Assembly (NCBI GenBank): GCA_964346765.1
Contig: CAYFWB010000012.1
Span: 1 to 16,062, forward strand
Length of the DNA: 16,062 bases
Direction: 5' to 3'
Source: JBGSPQ01 sp964346765
GTDB taxonomy: Bacteria > Patescibacteriota > Gracilibacteria > UBA1369
Made by a program: the position numbers and the translations under genes. The notes beneath the pieces were generated by a model, which saw only the letters and a list, made by a program, of their open reading frames with translations, did no database searches and had not been told where the DNA came from. The stretch's first letter is position 1, and each line of letters begins with the position of its first letter. Shown piece by piece: positions 7,110 to 13,416 of the stretch.

Positions 7110-8000
7110 TTAACTTGACGCCGTGCCTTCAATTATTTCCCTGAAGTACCACCTTACCGTGTTCCAGTTGTTGTTTCTGGGAAGAAGAATGTATTGGCCT
7201 TTTTCTATATCGGCGCATTTATCTTTTAATTCCTGGTCGGCGTCTTGGGGCGCGGGGCAACCTGCGGCCTCTTTCTTATCGTCTCCGGTGTACTTGGATG
7301 CCAGAACGTTACCGCTTGAAATTACGTGGCCTCCATCTATTCCGTAGTTTTGGTAGCGGAAGAAATAGGATATTGCTGCGGCGATGTTGATGTCGGTTTC
7401 GGTTTTTTCCAAAACTTTTTGAGTGAGTGATTTTAATCCTTCGGAGTCGCCGAGCCCTATGGTCCTGGCTTTATCTTTGATGGCAGCAAGAATCATGTGC
7501 TGTCTTTCGGAACGCGCAAAATCGGAAGAAGTATGTCTTGTCCTGGCCAATCTTAGAGCCTGTTTGCCGCTTAAATGGTGATCTCCCGCTCTATAATACA
7601 GTGTCCCCCATTTGCCGCCGTCATAAGTTTTGTAAGTGGGGTCGATGACCGGTTGATCCAAGTGAACATCCACTCCGCCTATTAAATCAATAACCTCTAT
7701 AAACGCATACATATCTATTAAAATATATTTATCTATTTCATATCCGGAAATGAAAGTGAGAGTTCTTTTAAGCTCGTCCATTCCGTAGAAATAGTAAATG
7801 GAGTTGATTTTTCTTCCGTTGTAATAGAGGTCGCGGGGCAGGCTTATTAAAGTAACTTTGCGTTTTGTAGGATCGATATTGGCCAAAATCATTGTGTCAA
7901 CAAGGTTCCCGTGCTTACCTGCGACTAAAATATTGAGCTGTCCTTCGACCTTTCTGGCTTGATCACCATAGTCGGGGATGTTTTCAGGCAGTTCTAAGAG
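7110..8000 (-). CDS. LytR-CpsA-Psr (LCP) domain, read in the -1 frame after the upstream ORF
   Basis: LCP proteins attach anionic polymers to peptidoglycan, taking them from a lipid carrier outside the membrane. The signature motifs are present: NILVAG, LVDTMILANIDP, ISLPRDLYY, DLIGGVDV, LSGKQALRLARTRH and SDFARSERQ, so the lipid-binding Arg and Asp residues are kept. The frame is open back to a stop at 8085-8087 but has no ATG, GTG or TTG before the ATG at 7892, which would remove the first core strand. It therefore seems to be the C-terminal part of the upstream membrane-anchored ORF, reached by a -1 shift at the A9 run (8001-8009). Joined, they give about 708 residues. It ends convergent with rsmE. 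Confidence 0.85.
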   Translation of the reverse strand, partial: LLELPENIPDYGDQARKVEGQLNILVAGKHGNLVDTMILANIDPTKRKVTLISLPRDLYYNGRKINSIYYFYGMDELKRTLTFISGYEIDKYILIDMYAFIEVIDLIGGVDVHLDQPVIDPTYKTYDGGKWGTLYYRAGDHHLSGKQALRLARTRHTSSDFARSERQHMILAAIKDKARTIGLGDSEGLKSLTQKVLEKTETDINIAAAISYFFRYQNYGIDGGHVISSGNVLASKYTGDDKKEAAGCPAPQDADQELKDKCADIEKGQYILLPRNNNWNTVRWYFREIIEGTASS

Positions 8001-9235
8001 TTTTTTTTTGAGCCGTCCTGGAGAGCTGAATAAAGATCTATTTCCTGATTGTCTTTTAGTACTTTGAAGTATCCGGACGAGAGCTCAATTACAAAGGAAA
8101 ATTGAACTTCCCCGCTTTCATTTTTAACATCGTACAATAACTTGTTGTATTCTTCGCGGGGCTCTGAATCGATAGTGAGATTTTGGGTTCTTAAAAGTTC
8201 CCGGAACGGTTCTTCGGTGATCACTTCTTCCAGTTCGGCGCGCCTATCATTGATTAATTTTTCCAAAGCGGTGGAACCATCAAGTTCGTTTAATAGTTTG
8301 ATAAATACGTTATATAAATCCTCTCGGGCTTCATACGACTGATCATTTATCGCCAATTTTCCGCTTTCCCTGATAATTTTTATCGTTGCGACAGCCGTGT
8401 CTTCACTGTTTAGAATTTCGTAAGCTATTGCCGTGTCATCTTCTTTCGGTGTTTCGGCGAGGCGAAGATTCTTTTGATTCAAAATACCGCTGACTTGCTC
8501 ATCGGCGCGTAATTGATTTAGATAATCTTTTTGTTCTTCAATTCTTTCTTTGATCGATTGGACTTTTTTTGCGTTTTCAATGGCATAGGAAATGATTTCC
8601 TTTAATAAATCCGCCTCGTTTTCGGACTGAATTTCGTAAATTCCAAGCGCGCTCTGTATTTTTATTTGACCGTTTTTTTTATCCGCAACTATCGCGTAAA
8701 GTGATTTATCCTCATTTGAAATTTTAAACTGTAGGCTGAAATCATCTTCTTCAAGGGGACCGGTTGATAATCCCGCAGGTTCCAACTGAGATTCGAGTTC
8801 TGTATTTTCCATTATTTCGCGAATCAATTTTTGGGACCGCTCCGCTTTTTGGGCCGCGCTTTGTTCGTCTATATACGAACCCATGAACTGATAAAGAGCT
8901 TTTTCCGTGTTGCTTGCTTCTTTGTTTTGCTCAGTCTCAATTTCCGTATCATCCTCCATGAATGAATAATTTCTTTCCGGTAAAAACAAAAAACTGCGCA
9001 TTTCATTAATGTCATTGCCGAACATTATTATATCTTCTCTGAATCCGCCCAGTTCATCCACGACTCCTTTATTGTATGAATCCACCCTTTCCACGATCTC
9101 ACCGAATCGCGCGATCTGGATGGTGTCAGCCACTAAAAGTACCGCCAGAAAAACCATACCCAGCTTTAAAAAAGCGTCCCGTCTGGCCAGTTTTTGCTGA
9201 AGATTTTTTTCTTTGTCGTCTTTACGTCCCCTCAT
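7994..9235 (-). CDS. Membrane-anchored triple-repeat protein, probable N-terminal part of an LCP protein
   Basis: From the ATG at 9235 the ORF has 413 residues: a basic N-terminus, one membrane segment (about 23-39), a coiled-coil region, then three similar blocks of about 70 residues (about 151-221, 249-319 and 345-405) separated by helical, Glu-rich linkers. Each block contains the pattern NL...P..ED...YxIxN followed by beta-strand-like sequence and a D-L-Y/L helix. I do not know this domain. It faces outside. A TTG at 9262 in the same frame lies in the -10 box, so ATG 9235 is preferred. The ORF ends at TAG (7994-7996), six bases beyond the slippery run that leads into the LCP frame. Alone, it would lack a catalytic domain. 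Confidence 0.85.
   Translation of the reverse strand: MRGRKDDKEKNLQQKLARRDAFLKLGMVFLAVLLVADTIQIARFGEIVERVDSYNKGVVDELGGFREDIIMFGNDINEMRSFLFLPERNYSFMEDDTEIETEQNKEASNTEKALYQFMGSYIDEQSAAQKAERSQKLIREIMENTELESQLEPAGLSTGPLEEDDFSLQFKISNEDKSLYAIVADKKNGQIKIQSALGIYEIQSENEADLLKEIISYAIENAKKVQSIKERIEEQKDYLNQLRADEQVSGILNQKNLRLAETPKEDDTAIAYEILNSEDTAVATIKIIRESGKLAINDQSYEAREDLYNVFIKLLNELDGSTALEKLINDRRAELEEVITEEPFRELLRTQNLTIDSEPREEYNKLLYDVKNESGEVQFSFVIELSSGYFKVLKDNQEIDLYSALQDGSKKNS
8000..8019 (-). promoter_or_regulatory. Candidate -1 frameshift / transcriptional slippage site
   Basis: On the reverse strand the zero-frame codons are TCA AAA AAA AAC TCT TAG. They include the classic heptamer A-AAA-AAC (8006-8000) within nine A. 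An AGGA (8019-8016) lies nine bases upstream, where Shine-Dalgarno-like stimulators of -1 shifting occur (as in dnaX). A -1 shift here enters the LCP frame directly. No clear stimulating hairpin was found downstream. A one-base assembly error in the A run would look the same. Confidence 0.5.
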
Positions 9236-9261
9236 GCGAAAAAATAGAACAAGCGAAGCCA

Positions 9262-9289
9262 AGTATAATCATTAAAAAAAATTTCGCAA
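9262..9289 (-). promoter_or_regulatory. Promoter of the triple-repeat/LCP gene
   Basis: Reverse strand TTGCGA (9284-9289), 16-bp spacer, TATACT (9262-9267). The start would be near 9255, giving a leader of about 20 nt before ATG 9235. The -35 box lies inside the 3' end of the UPF0489 gene. Confidence 0.55.
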
Positions 9290-10006
9290 ATTTTTTATAG
9301 CGAGATTCTGATCTATGAAAAAGGGTGATGTAGCTATAGTAATAATAGAAGACCGAGGGATCAGTTTTTTAATTAAATTAATTTTTTGACTATTTTTGAT
9401 ATAATCTAGTTCGGGAGCAAAGAAGTCCATGTCTATATCGAGCAAAAAGCATTCACCCGGTGAAATTGTAAAATTATCAATTTCAGCTTGCGAAGTTATG
9501 TTAATGACGCTTGCGATCAATCCGCAATTCAAAGCGGGTGCGATAAAATTCCCGACATTGAGTTCCGTGTTCGTGTAATTGAAGATTGTATTAAGATCAG
9601 CTGCAGGAGGGTGTTTTTTGGGTTTTCTTGAATCTTTATGCTGGTCGATGTGAATTAATTTGATTTCTTTTTTGAATCGACCAAGCGAGGCCTCCAAATT
9701 CCAAAAAAAGAAGGCGTGATTATGGTTATCGAAAATGTATACCGGGATATTTTTGTCATTATTATGTAATTCGAATCTTAAAAATTTTTTAATTCCGACG
9801 CAGGATTTTAAATTTCCTTTTTCATCAAAATCTTCAAAAACCACTTTCGCGCCAACTTCAAGTTTATCTATGCCGGCATTGATTAACGGTGGAACATAGA
9901 GTTGGGGACTGTTTCTTTTTTGATATGAAAAGGCGTTGTTGGAGACCGGATCTTTAATGTGAAAGCCACTATAATGATTGCTGATTTTTACTGACCGGTG
10001 TCGCAT
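9272..10006 (-). CDS. UPF0489-family protein, arginase-like fold (possible peptide arginase)
   Basis: The 244-residue protein carries three metal-site motifs in arginase order: FDNHNHAF (92-99), HIDQHKD (119-125) and LLDIDMDFF (188-196). Arginases use an early His, then DAHxD and DxDxxD to hold two manganese ions. The overall pattern is that of UPF0489. From memory, some bacterial members of that family are peptide arginases that turn Arg side chains of RiPP precursors into ornithine; others are uncharacterised. LNVGNFIAPAL (149-159) is another family motif. The start at 10006 overlaps the end of the preceding ORF by 38 bases, which points to coupling. It is the last gene of a likely operon starting with a short peptide and a radical SAM protein. 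Substrate is inferred. Confidence 0.75.
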   Translation of the reverse strand: MRHRSVKISNHYSGFHIKDPVSNNAFSYQKRNSPQLYVPPLINAGIDKLEVGAKVVFEDFDEKGNLKSCVGIKKFLRFELHNNDKNIPVYIFDNHNHAFFFWNLEASLGRFKKEIKLIHIDQHKDSRKPKKHPPAADLNTIFNYTNTELNVGNFIAPALNCGLIASVINITSQAEIDNFTISPGECFLLDIDMDFFAPELDYIKNSQKINLIKKLIPRSSIITIATSPFFIDQNLAIKNLRNFF

Positions 10007-10295
10007 TTTTGCCTGCTAAATTCTCTGCTTTATATTTCCATTTTAATCCTGTCTTCAAGAATGTCATGGGATTTTCTGCTGGTCGGGTCGTCAAGGTGTC
10101 GTGTTTTGAATCGAGGTATTGAGAGAGAGTTTGGTTTTGATTGTAAAGGACGCTATCATATAGGAGATTAGGCTCTAGTTCGTAAAAATATTGATATAAA
10201 TCGGGGAGTGCTCTGGAATTCGGTTTGGCATGCATAGCTCTTACCAGTTGAGCTTTTATGTCTCCCAAAATGCGCTTCGATGCTGTCTCTGTCAT
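9969..10295 (-). CDS. Small hypothetical protein in the radical SAM/UPF0489 cluster
   Basis: A 108-residue soluble protein counted from ATG 10295 (a TTG at 10319 would add eight residues). No membrane segment, no cysteines from the ATG onward, basic C-terminus. I recognise no family. Its N-terminal part (ILGDIKAQL...AMHAKP) can be laid against LGKIFAKQM...AYAIP of the 51-residue peptide at 12840-12995 with six identities in sixteen positions, which may be chance. The 3' end overlaps the UPF0489 start in another frame, as in tightly coupled operons. It could be a second substrate, a peptide-binding partner or an unrelated protein. Confidence 0.6.
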   Translation of the reverse strand: MTETASKRILGDIKAQLVRAMHAKPNSRALPDLYQYFYELEPNLLYDSVLYNQNQTLSQYLDSKHDTLTTRPAENPMTFLKTGLKWKYKAENLAGKNATPVSKNQQSL

Positions 10296-10353
10296 GAAGT
10301 GACAAGATTCTTTCAGCAATATGCAGTTTCGTTTTTAAACACGTTAAATCAAT

Positions 10354-10407
10354 CTATTCTTCATAAATATCCGCCTCCACTTCTTTTGCTAAATCCGGCT
10401 TAATCAT
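10354..10407 (-). CDS. Possible 17-codon ORF overlapping the metallopeptidase stop
   Basis: The frame reads MIKPDLAKEVEADIYEE and ends at TAG (10354-10356). Its ATG overlaps the upstream stop codon in ATGATTAA, a typical coupling arrangement. A second micro-ORF (ATG at 10364, MKNRLI) follows GGAGG (10374-10378) with a nine-base gap inside the same stretch. Either could be translated, or the region may be a decayed 3' extension of the metallopeptidase gene. Confidence 0.25.
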   Translation of the reverse strand: MIKPDLAKEVEADIYEE

Positions 10408-11053
10408 GGTTTTGGATTAGTTTGTCCGAAAGTTGTCTTAATAAATAATAAAACAGGGCGGCGTTTTTTGTTTTAAATGATGACAATAATGACTCTCCCA
10501 AATACTTTTTACCGATTTGATTCAATTGCATGGCAACGGGCACCTCTTTTTTCAAATAGCCGCATTTTTTGTTTTTGCCATGCGAGGTGATATTCGCAAG
10601 TTCGGTGAAACCTTCAACCCAATCTATCTCCGCAAGATTGTTGATACTTAATTCTTCCGCGAGAGCTTTTTGGTTTGCTTTGGGCAGGTATTTTTCGGGG
10701 TCGATTTTGGTAAGGGCGCGGGAATGCAGGTCTTCATGTCTTTTAACGTGAAGAGCCCAGTTGTAGTCATCCAGCGTTTCTTCTTTAAGGTGGCTTGAGC
10801 CGTCGTTGTAGCCGGCTATTTTACTGTATGCAGCTTCCCGAGAGTTGAAAACATTGCAGATTCCGCCGGTGGCGGCTTCGATTTTTCTGTGTGTATCTCC
10901 TCTGCGTTTTACTATTTCAAGCTGTAAACGGTTCTGTTCGGGAAGCATGTCTTTCTTCGTTTTAAGACATTGTTCCGCCTGCTCCGTTTTTTCTCTGTAT
11001 TGTTCGGATGAAAAAACTTCCATGTTAATTAGAAATGGGCGAAAGATTAGCAT
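10400..11053 (-). CDS. HExxH metallopeptidase-like protein
   Basis: The 217-residue protein has a zinc-protease motif, HEDLH (His106, Glu107, His110), in a helix-like context (VKRHEDLHSRAL). A conserved-looking block, DWVEGFTELANI (144-155), supplies Glu147 or Glu151 at about the distance at which gluzincins place their third zinc ligand. No signal peptide or membrane helix is clear, so it probably acts in the cytoplasm. I cannot assign a MEROPS family. ATG 11053 and ATG 11023 are both possible starts; neither has a Shine-Dalgarno site. It lies 27 bases after the radical SAM gene on the same strand, so a role in processing a peptide product is plausible. The ORF at 3002-3364 seems to be a relative without HExxH. 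Confidence 0.7.
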   Translation of the reverse strand: MLIFRPFLINMEVFSSEQYREKTEQAEQCLKTKKDMLPEQNRLQLEIVKRRGDTHRKIEAATGGICNVFNSREAAYSKIAGYNDGSSHLKEETLDDYNWALHVKRHEDLHSRALTKIDPEKYLPKANQKALAEELSINNLAEIDWVEGFTELANITSHGKNKKCGYLKKEVPVAMQLNQIGKKYLGESLLSSFKTKNAALFYYLLRQLSDKLIQNHD

Positions 11054-11080
11054 AACATCTCATGCTTGACAACTCTTATT

Positions 11081-12817
11081 TTAAGTATTTTTGTATTTGT
11101 CTCGCAGGTAGTTAAATTTTTCTTCACCCAGTTCATTCCTTAGTTTAATCTGCATTTCTTTGACCATTGGGGGCGCGTCTTTACCTGCCAAAATAAGCGT
11201 TTTCATCATTTGTTCGGGATTGGATTCCGTTGCCGGCGCGGTGCGAGTAACCGGATTAAGCATCCCGTCCAGCATATTGATCATGGCTGTTTTAACTTTT
11301 TCCGGGATATAAGGATCACTTGGAATTGTTCGGTCGCGCAGTTCAACGGCCTGCGATTGAACGTTTATATAATGCTGTCCGAATCTGATTTTTCGGTTTT
11401 TGCGTATTTGTTCGTTGGAATTGTTAATTTTGATTGTGAGAAGCCGATTTCTTGGTTCGTCTTTTCTGGGGATAACAGCGTATGAATCCAGTTCGGGCGC
11501 CATGTTTCCGGTTATGGGAACCAGATCATAATCTGAAAAATCGATATTTTTATTTTGGATATCCGTGTTGGGGTAAATTTTGAGAAGAAATTCGCGCATC
11601 TCTATTTTATTTTCGACGCAATAATCGTAAAATTCCTCTACAATATTCAAATCTTCACAGGGGACGCCACGGATATAGTCGATAACAAGCTCAAGGTCGG
11701 CTTTGCGCGTTTTTTCGCGGATCAATTTAAACAGGTCATATGTGCTTTTATGGCGATTGAACAGTTCCAGTATTTTTGGCTCCACGCTTTGAATTCCAAC
11801 AACTATCTGGTCACAGCCGGCCCGTTTCATCAGTTTAAAATCATCCACGGAAAGCAAATTGAGCGTATTGGGATGATGATATCCCGACCAGCTGACATAG
11901 TGATTCATTTTTCTTTCCAAAATCAGGTTACAGAATTCTATAAGCCAGTCACGGCGAGTGAAAAGAAGGTTGCTATTGGTGTAGGTGTACATGAAAATAC
12001 CCGTTTTCTTAGCCAGATATTCAAGCTCATCAACGGCGCGGCGTGGCGAGTATTCACTTAATGAATGACCGTAAATGTGGACGGAGCAGTAGGAACAGTT
12101 GAACGGACAACCATGGTTTACGTCCAGACCCTGGGCGGCATAAACCGCGTCGAGTCCGATTTTTTGGCGGGCGGCGGGATCGGTCTGATAGGGTTTATAG
12201 TATTGTTGATAGAAAGTATTGTACTGCGGGTTAAGGTATGGCAGGGATTCCATTTCTTGATTTGTAAATCTTTGCAATTTTCCTTCAGTGATATTCTGAT
12301 TCTGCATCGACCAAACTCCTTCAATTGTTTGCAATTGATTCTGATTCTGTAAGATTTTTTCCAGCATAAATTCGCCGTAACCCTGAACGAGGCTGATATT
12401 TTTGAATCCCAAACTGTTGAACAGTTCCAATACTTTTTTGGGTTCCGATGTCGGTAAAGGGCCGCCAAAAAGAATCAATCTGTCTTTGAATTTTTTATTT
12501 ATCTGATTTAAAGCTTTAATTACATGGGAAACATTCCAGGAATTAAGATGAAATCCAAGAATATTGAAGTTGTTTTTGTTTTCCCGCAGATATTCGGCCA
12601 GATTATCAGGGCCGTTTTGTCCGGCGGGCAATCCGGTGGTATTAAGAATTTTAATTTTGTATCCCTTTTCGTGAAGGTATGAAGCCAGTCTGTTTAAACC
12701 CAAATGATTTTCGGGATAAGAAGCCGTGCCAAGTGAGTTTTTGGCAAAGTCGGGGTAGACTAGCAGTATGTCTGCGTAATCAAGATTTTGCGGTATGGAA
12801 ATTAATTTACTGTTCAT
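11081..12817 (-). CDS. Radical SAM protein with B12-binding-like N-terminal domain
   Basis: The 578-residue protein has an N-terminal Rossmann-like domain (about 14-155: ILLVYPDF, ENHLGLNRLASYLHEKGY, ILFGGPLPTSEP) of the cobalamin-binding type, but no DxHxxG motif, so any cobalamin would be bound without the usual His. The radical SAM core follows, with CPFNCSYC (Cys237, Cys241, Cys244) for the [4Fe-4S] cluster and GIQSVEPKIL (341-350), the typical SAM-contact strand. The C-terminal 130 residues are helical and unassigned. Enzymes of this layout carry out radical methylations, ring closures and other difficult C-H chemistry; the substrate cannot be read from sequence. It starts 22 bases after the 51-codon ORF and leads a same-strand cluster with a protease and an arginase-like gene. 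Confidence 0.9.
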   Translation of the reverse strand: MNSKLISIPQNLDYADILLVYPDFAKNSLGTASYPENHLGLNRLASYLHEKGYKIKILNTTGLPAGQNGPDNLAEYLRENKNNFNILGFHLNSWNVSHVIKALNQINKKFKDRLILFGGPLPTSEPKKVLELFNSLGFKNISLVQGYGEFMLEKILQNQNQLQTIEGVWSMQNQNITEGKLQRFTNQEMESLPYLNPQYNTFYQQYYKPYQTDPAARQKIGLDAVYAAQGLDVNHGCPFNCSYCSVHIYGHSLSEYSPRRAVDELEYLAKKTGIFMYTYTNSNLLFTRRDWLIEFCNLILERKMNHYVSWSGYHHPNTLNLLSVDDFKLMKRAGCDQIVVGIQSVEPKILELFNRHKSTYDLFKLIREKTRKADLELVIDYIRGVPCEDLNIVEEFYDYCVENKIEMREFLLKIYPNTDIQNKNIDFSDYDLVPITGNMAPELDSYAVIPRKDEPRNRLLTIKINNSNEQIRKNRKIRFGQHYINVQSQAVELRDRTIPSDPYIPEKVKTAMINMLDGMLNPVTRTAPATESNPEQMMKTLILAGKDAPPMVKEMQIKLRNELGEEKFNYLRDKYKNT

Positions 12818-12839
12818 GCCCGTGTGATTGTAACATAAC

Positions 12840-12995
12840 CTAGGGCATTCTCTGCAAATTTAAACTCCTGACCGCGAGTTCAAGATGTCTGACGGGAACA
12901 TCTTTGGGGATCGCGTATGCTGTCTGCATTTGCTTCGCAAATATTTTCCCCAGATCTGCTTTTTTGACTTTTTTTAAGTTGATGATTTTTTTCAT
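12840..12995 (-). CDS. 51-residue peptide upstream of the radical SAM gene (candidate RiPP precursor)
   Basis: ATG 12995 opens a 51-codon frame ending in TAG (12840-12842). The first half is Lys-rich (MKKIINLKKVKKADLGKIF) with no Arg; the second half contains all three Arg (36, 43, 49) and ends AVRSLNLQRMP. There is no Cys, Ser is single, and no signal peptide is seen. A near-consensus promoter lies 24 bases upstream and the radical SAM start 22 bases downstream, which makes a translated gene likely. A leader/core layout and a radical SAM plus arginase-like neighbour suggest a modified peptide. Alternatives are a small regulator or an antitoxin-like peptide. No Shine-Dalgarno site is present. 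Confidence 0.55.
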   Translation of the reverse strand: MKKIINLKKVKKADLGKIFAKQMQTAYAIPKDVPVRHLELAVRSLNLQRMP

Positions 12996-13018
12996 GCGGT
13001 TGATTAAGATCTGACCGC
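12996..13018. promoter_or_regulatory. Imperfect inverted repeat next to the peptide start
   Basis: GCGGT (12996-13000) and ACCGC (13014-13018) flank 13 bases between the -10 box and the ATG of the 51-codon ORF. The likely start of transcription (about 13012) falls inside it, so it fits a DNA operator better than an RNA hairpin. Confidence 0.35.
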
Positions 13019-13047
13019 ATTATAGGTGAGCGTACACTCACCGTCAA
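13019..13047 (-). promoter_or_regulatory. Near-consensus promoter of the peptide/radical SAM cluster
   Basis: Reverse strand TTGACG (13042-13047), exact 17-bp spacer, TATAAT (13019-13024): the strongest promoter in the window. It starts four bases after the stop of the YvlD-like gene, so the cluster is an independent unit. Confidence 0.8.
13025..13042. promoter_or_regulatory. 18-bp palindrome filling the promoter spacer (candidate operator)
   Basis: GGTGAGCGTACACTCACC matches its own reverse complement at 16 of 18 positions. It fills the spacer between -35 and -10, where a bound dimeric repressor would block RNA polymerase. No regulator gene is in the cluster. Confidence 0.6.
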
Positions 13048-13050
13048 CAC

Positions 13051-13386
13051 TTATTTCCTGAAACTTTGCAAAAGCCCATTTAAAGCCATCAACACAAGGC
13101 TGAACAGAAGAGCCCACCAGAAATTGGCAACCGTGAATCCGGTCACAAAGTAATCGGCCAACAGAATTAATAAAGCGTTGATCACAAAAACGAACAGCCC
13201 GAGAGTAAGGATTGTTATGGGCAATGTAAGAATCACCAAAATGGGTTTTAGTACCGAGTTAATGAGTCCCAGGATGAAAGATAAAAGTAGCGCGGTTACA
13301 TATGTGTCCACGGTTACTCCGGGTAATAAATAAGCGGCGGCGAAGATAGCCAGCGCGTTCAGAATCCAACCGATCAGTATATTCAT
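13051..13386 (-). CDS. YvlD/DUF360-type small membrane protein
   Basis: The 111-residue protein is almost wholly hydrophobic, with four predicted membrane segments (about 4-24, 30-50, 53-77 and 84-107). LPGVTVDTYVTAL, the LGLINSVLKPILVILTLPIT block and the repeated pattern near the end match the phage-holin-4-like/YvlD family (PF04020). Members are widespread in bacteria, and some respond to envelope stress; the exact role is unknown. Length is normal. A TATAAT (13402-13407, reverse) gives a leader of about nine bases, with a poor -35. It lies 30 bases after the SLH/M23 gene on the same strand. Confidence 0.88.
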   Translation of the reverse strand: MNILIGWILNALAIFAAAYLLPGVTVDTYVTALLLSFILGLINSVLKPILVILTLPITILTLGLFVFVINALLILLADYFVTGFTVANFWWALLFSLVLMALNGLLQSFRK

Positions 13387-13401
13387 GTTGTCTTGGGTTA
13401 G

Positions 13402-13407
13402 ATTATA
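13402..13407 (-). promoter_or_regulatory. -10 box of the YvlD-like gene
   Basis: Consensus TATAAT on the reverse strand, 15 bases before the ATG at 13386; the -35 position holds only CTGAAC. Confidence 0.4.
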
Positions 13408-13416
13408 GAGTCTTAA

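Noticed and set aside
11555..12352. Two forward frames of 168 and 95 residues opposite the radical SAM gene
   Set aside because: The reverse-strand frame has the CxxxCxxC motif and full domain structure; the forward frames have no recognisable content or start signals.
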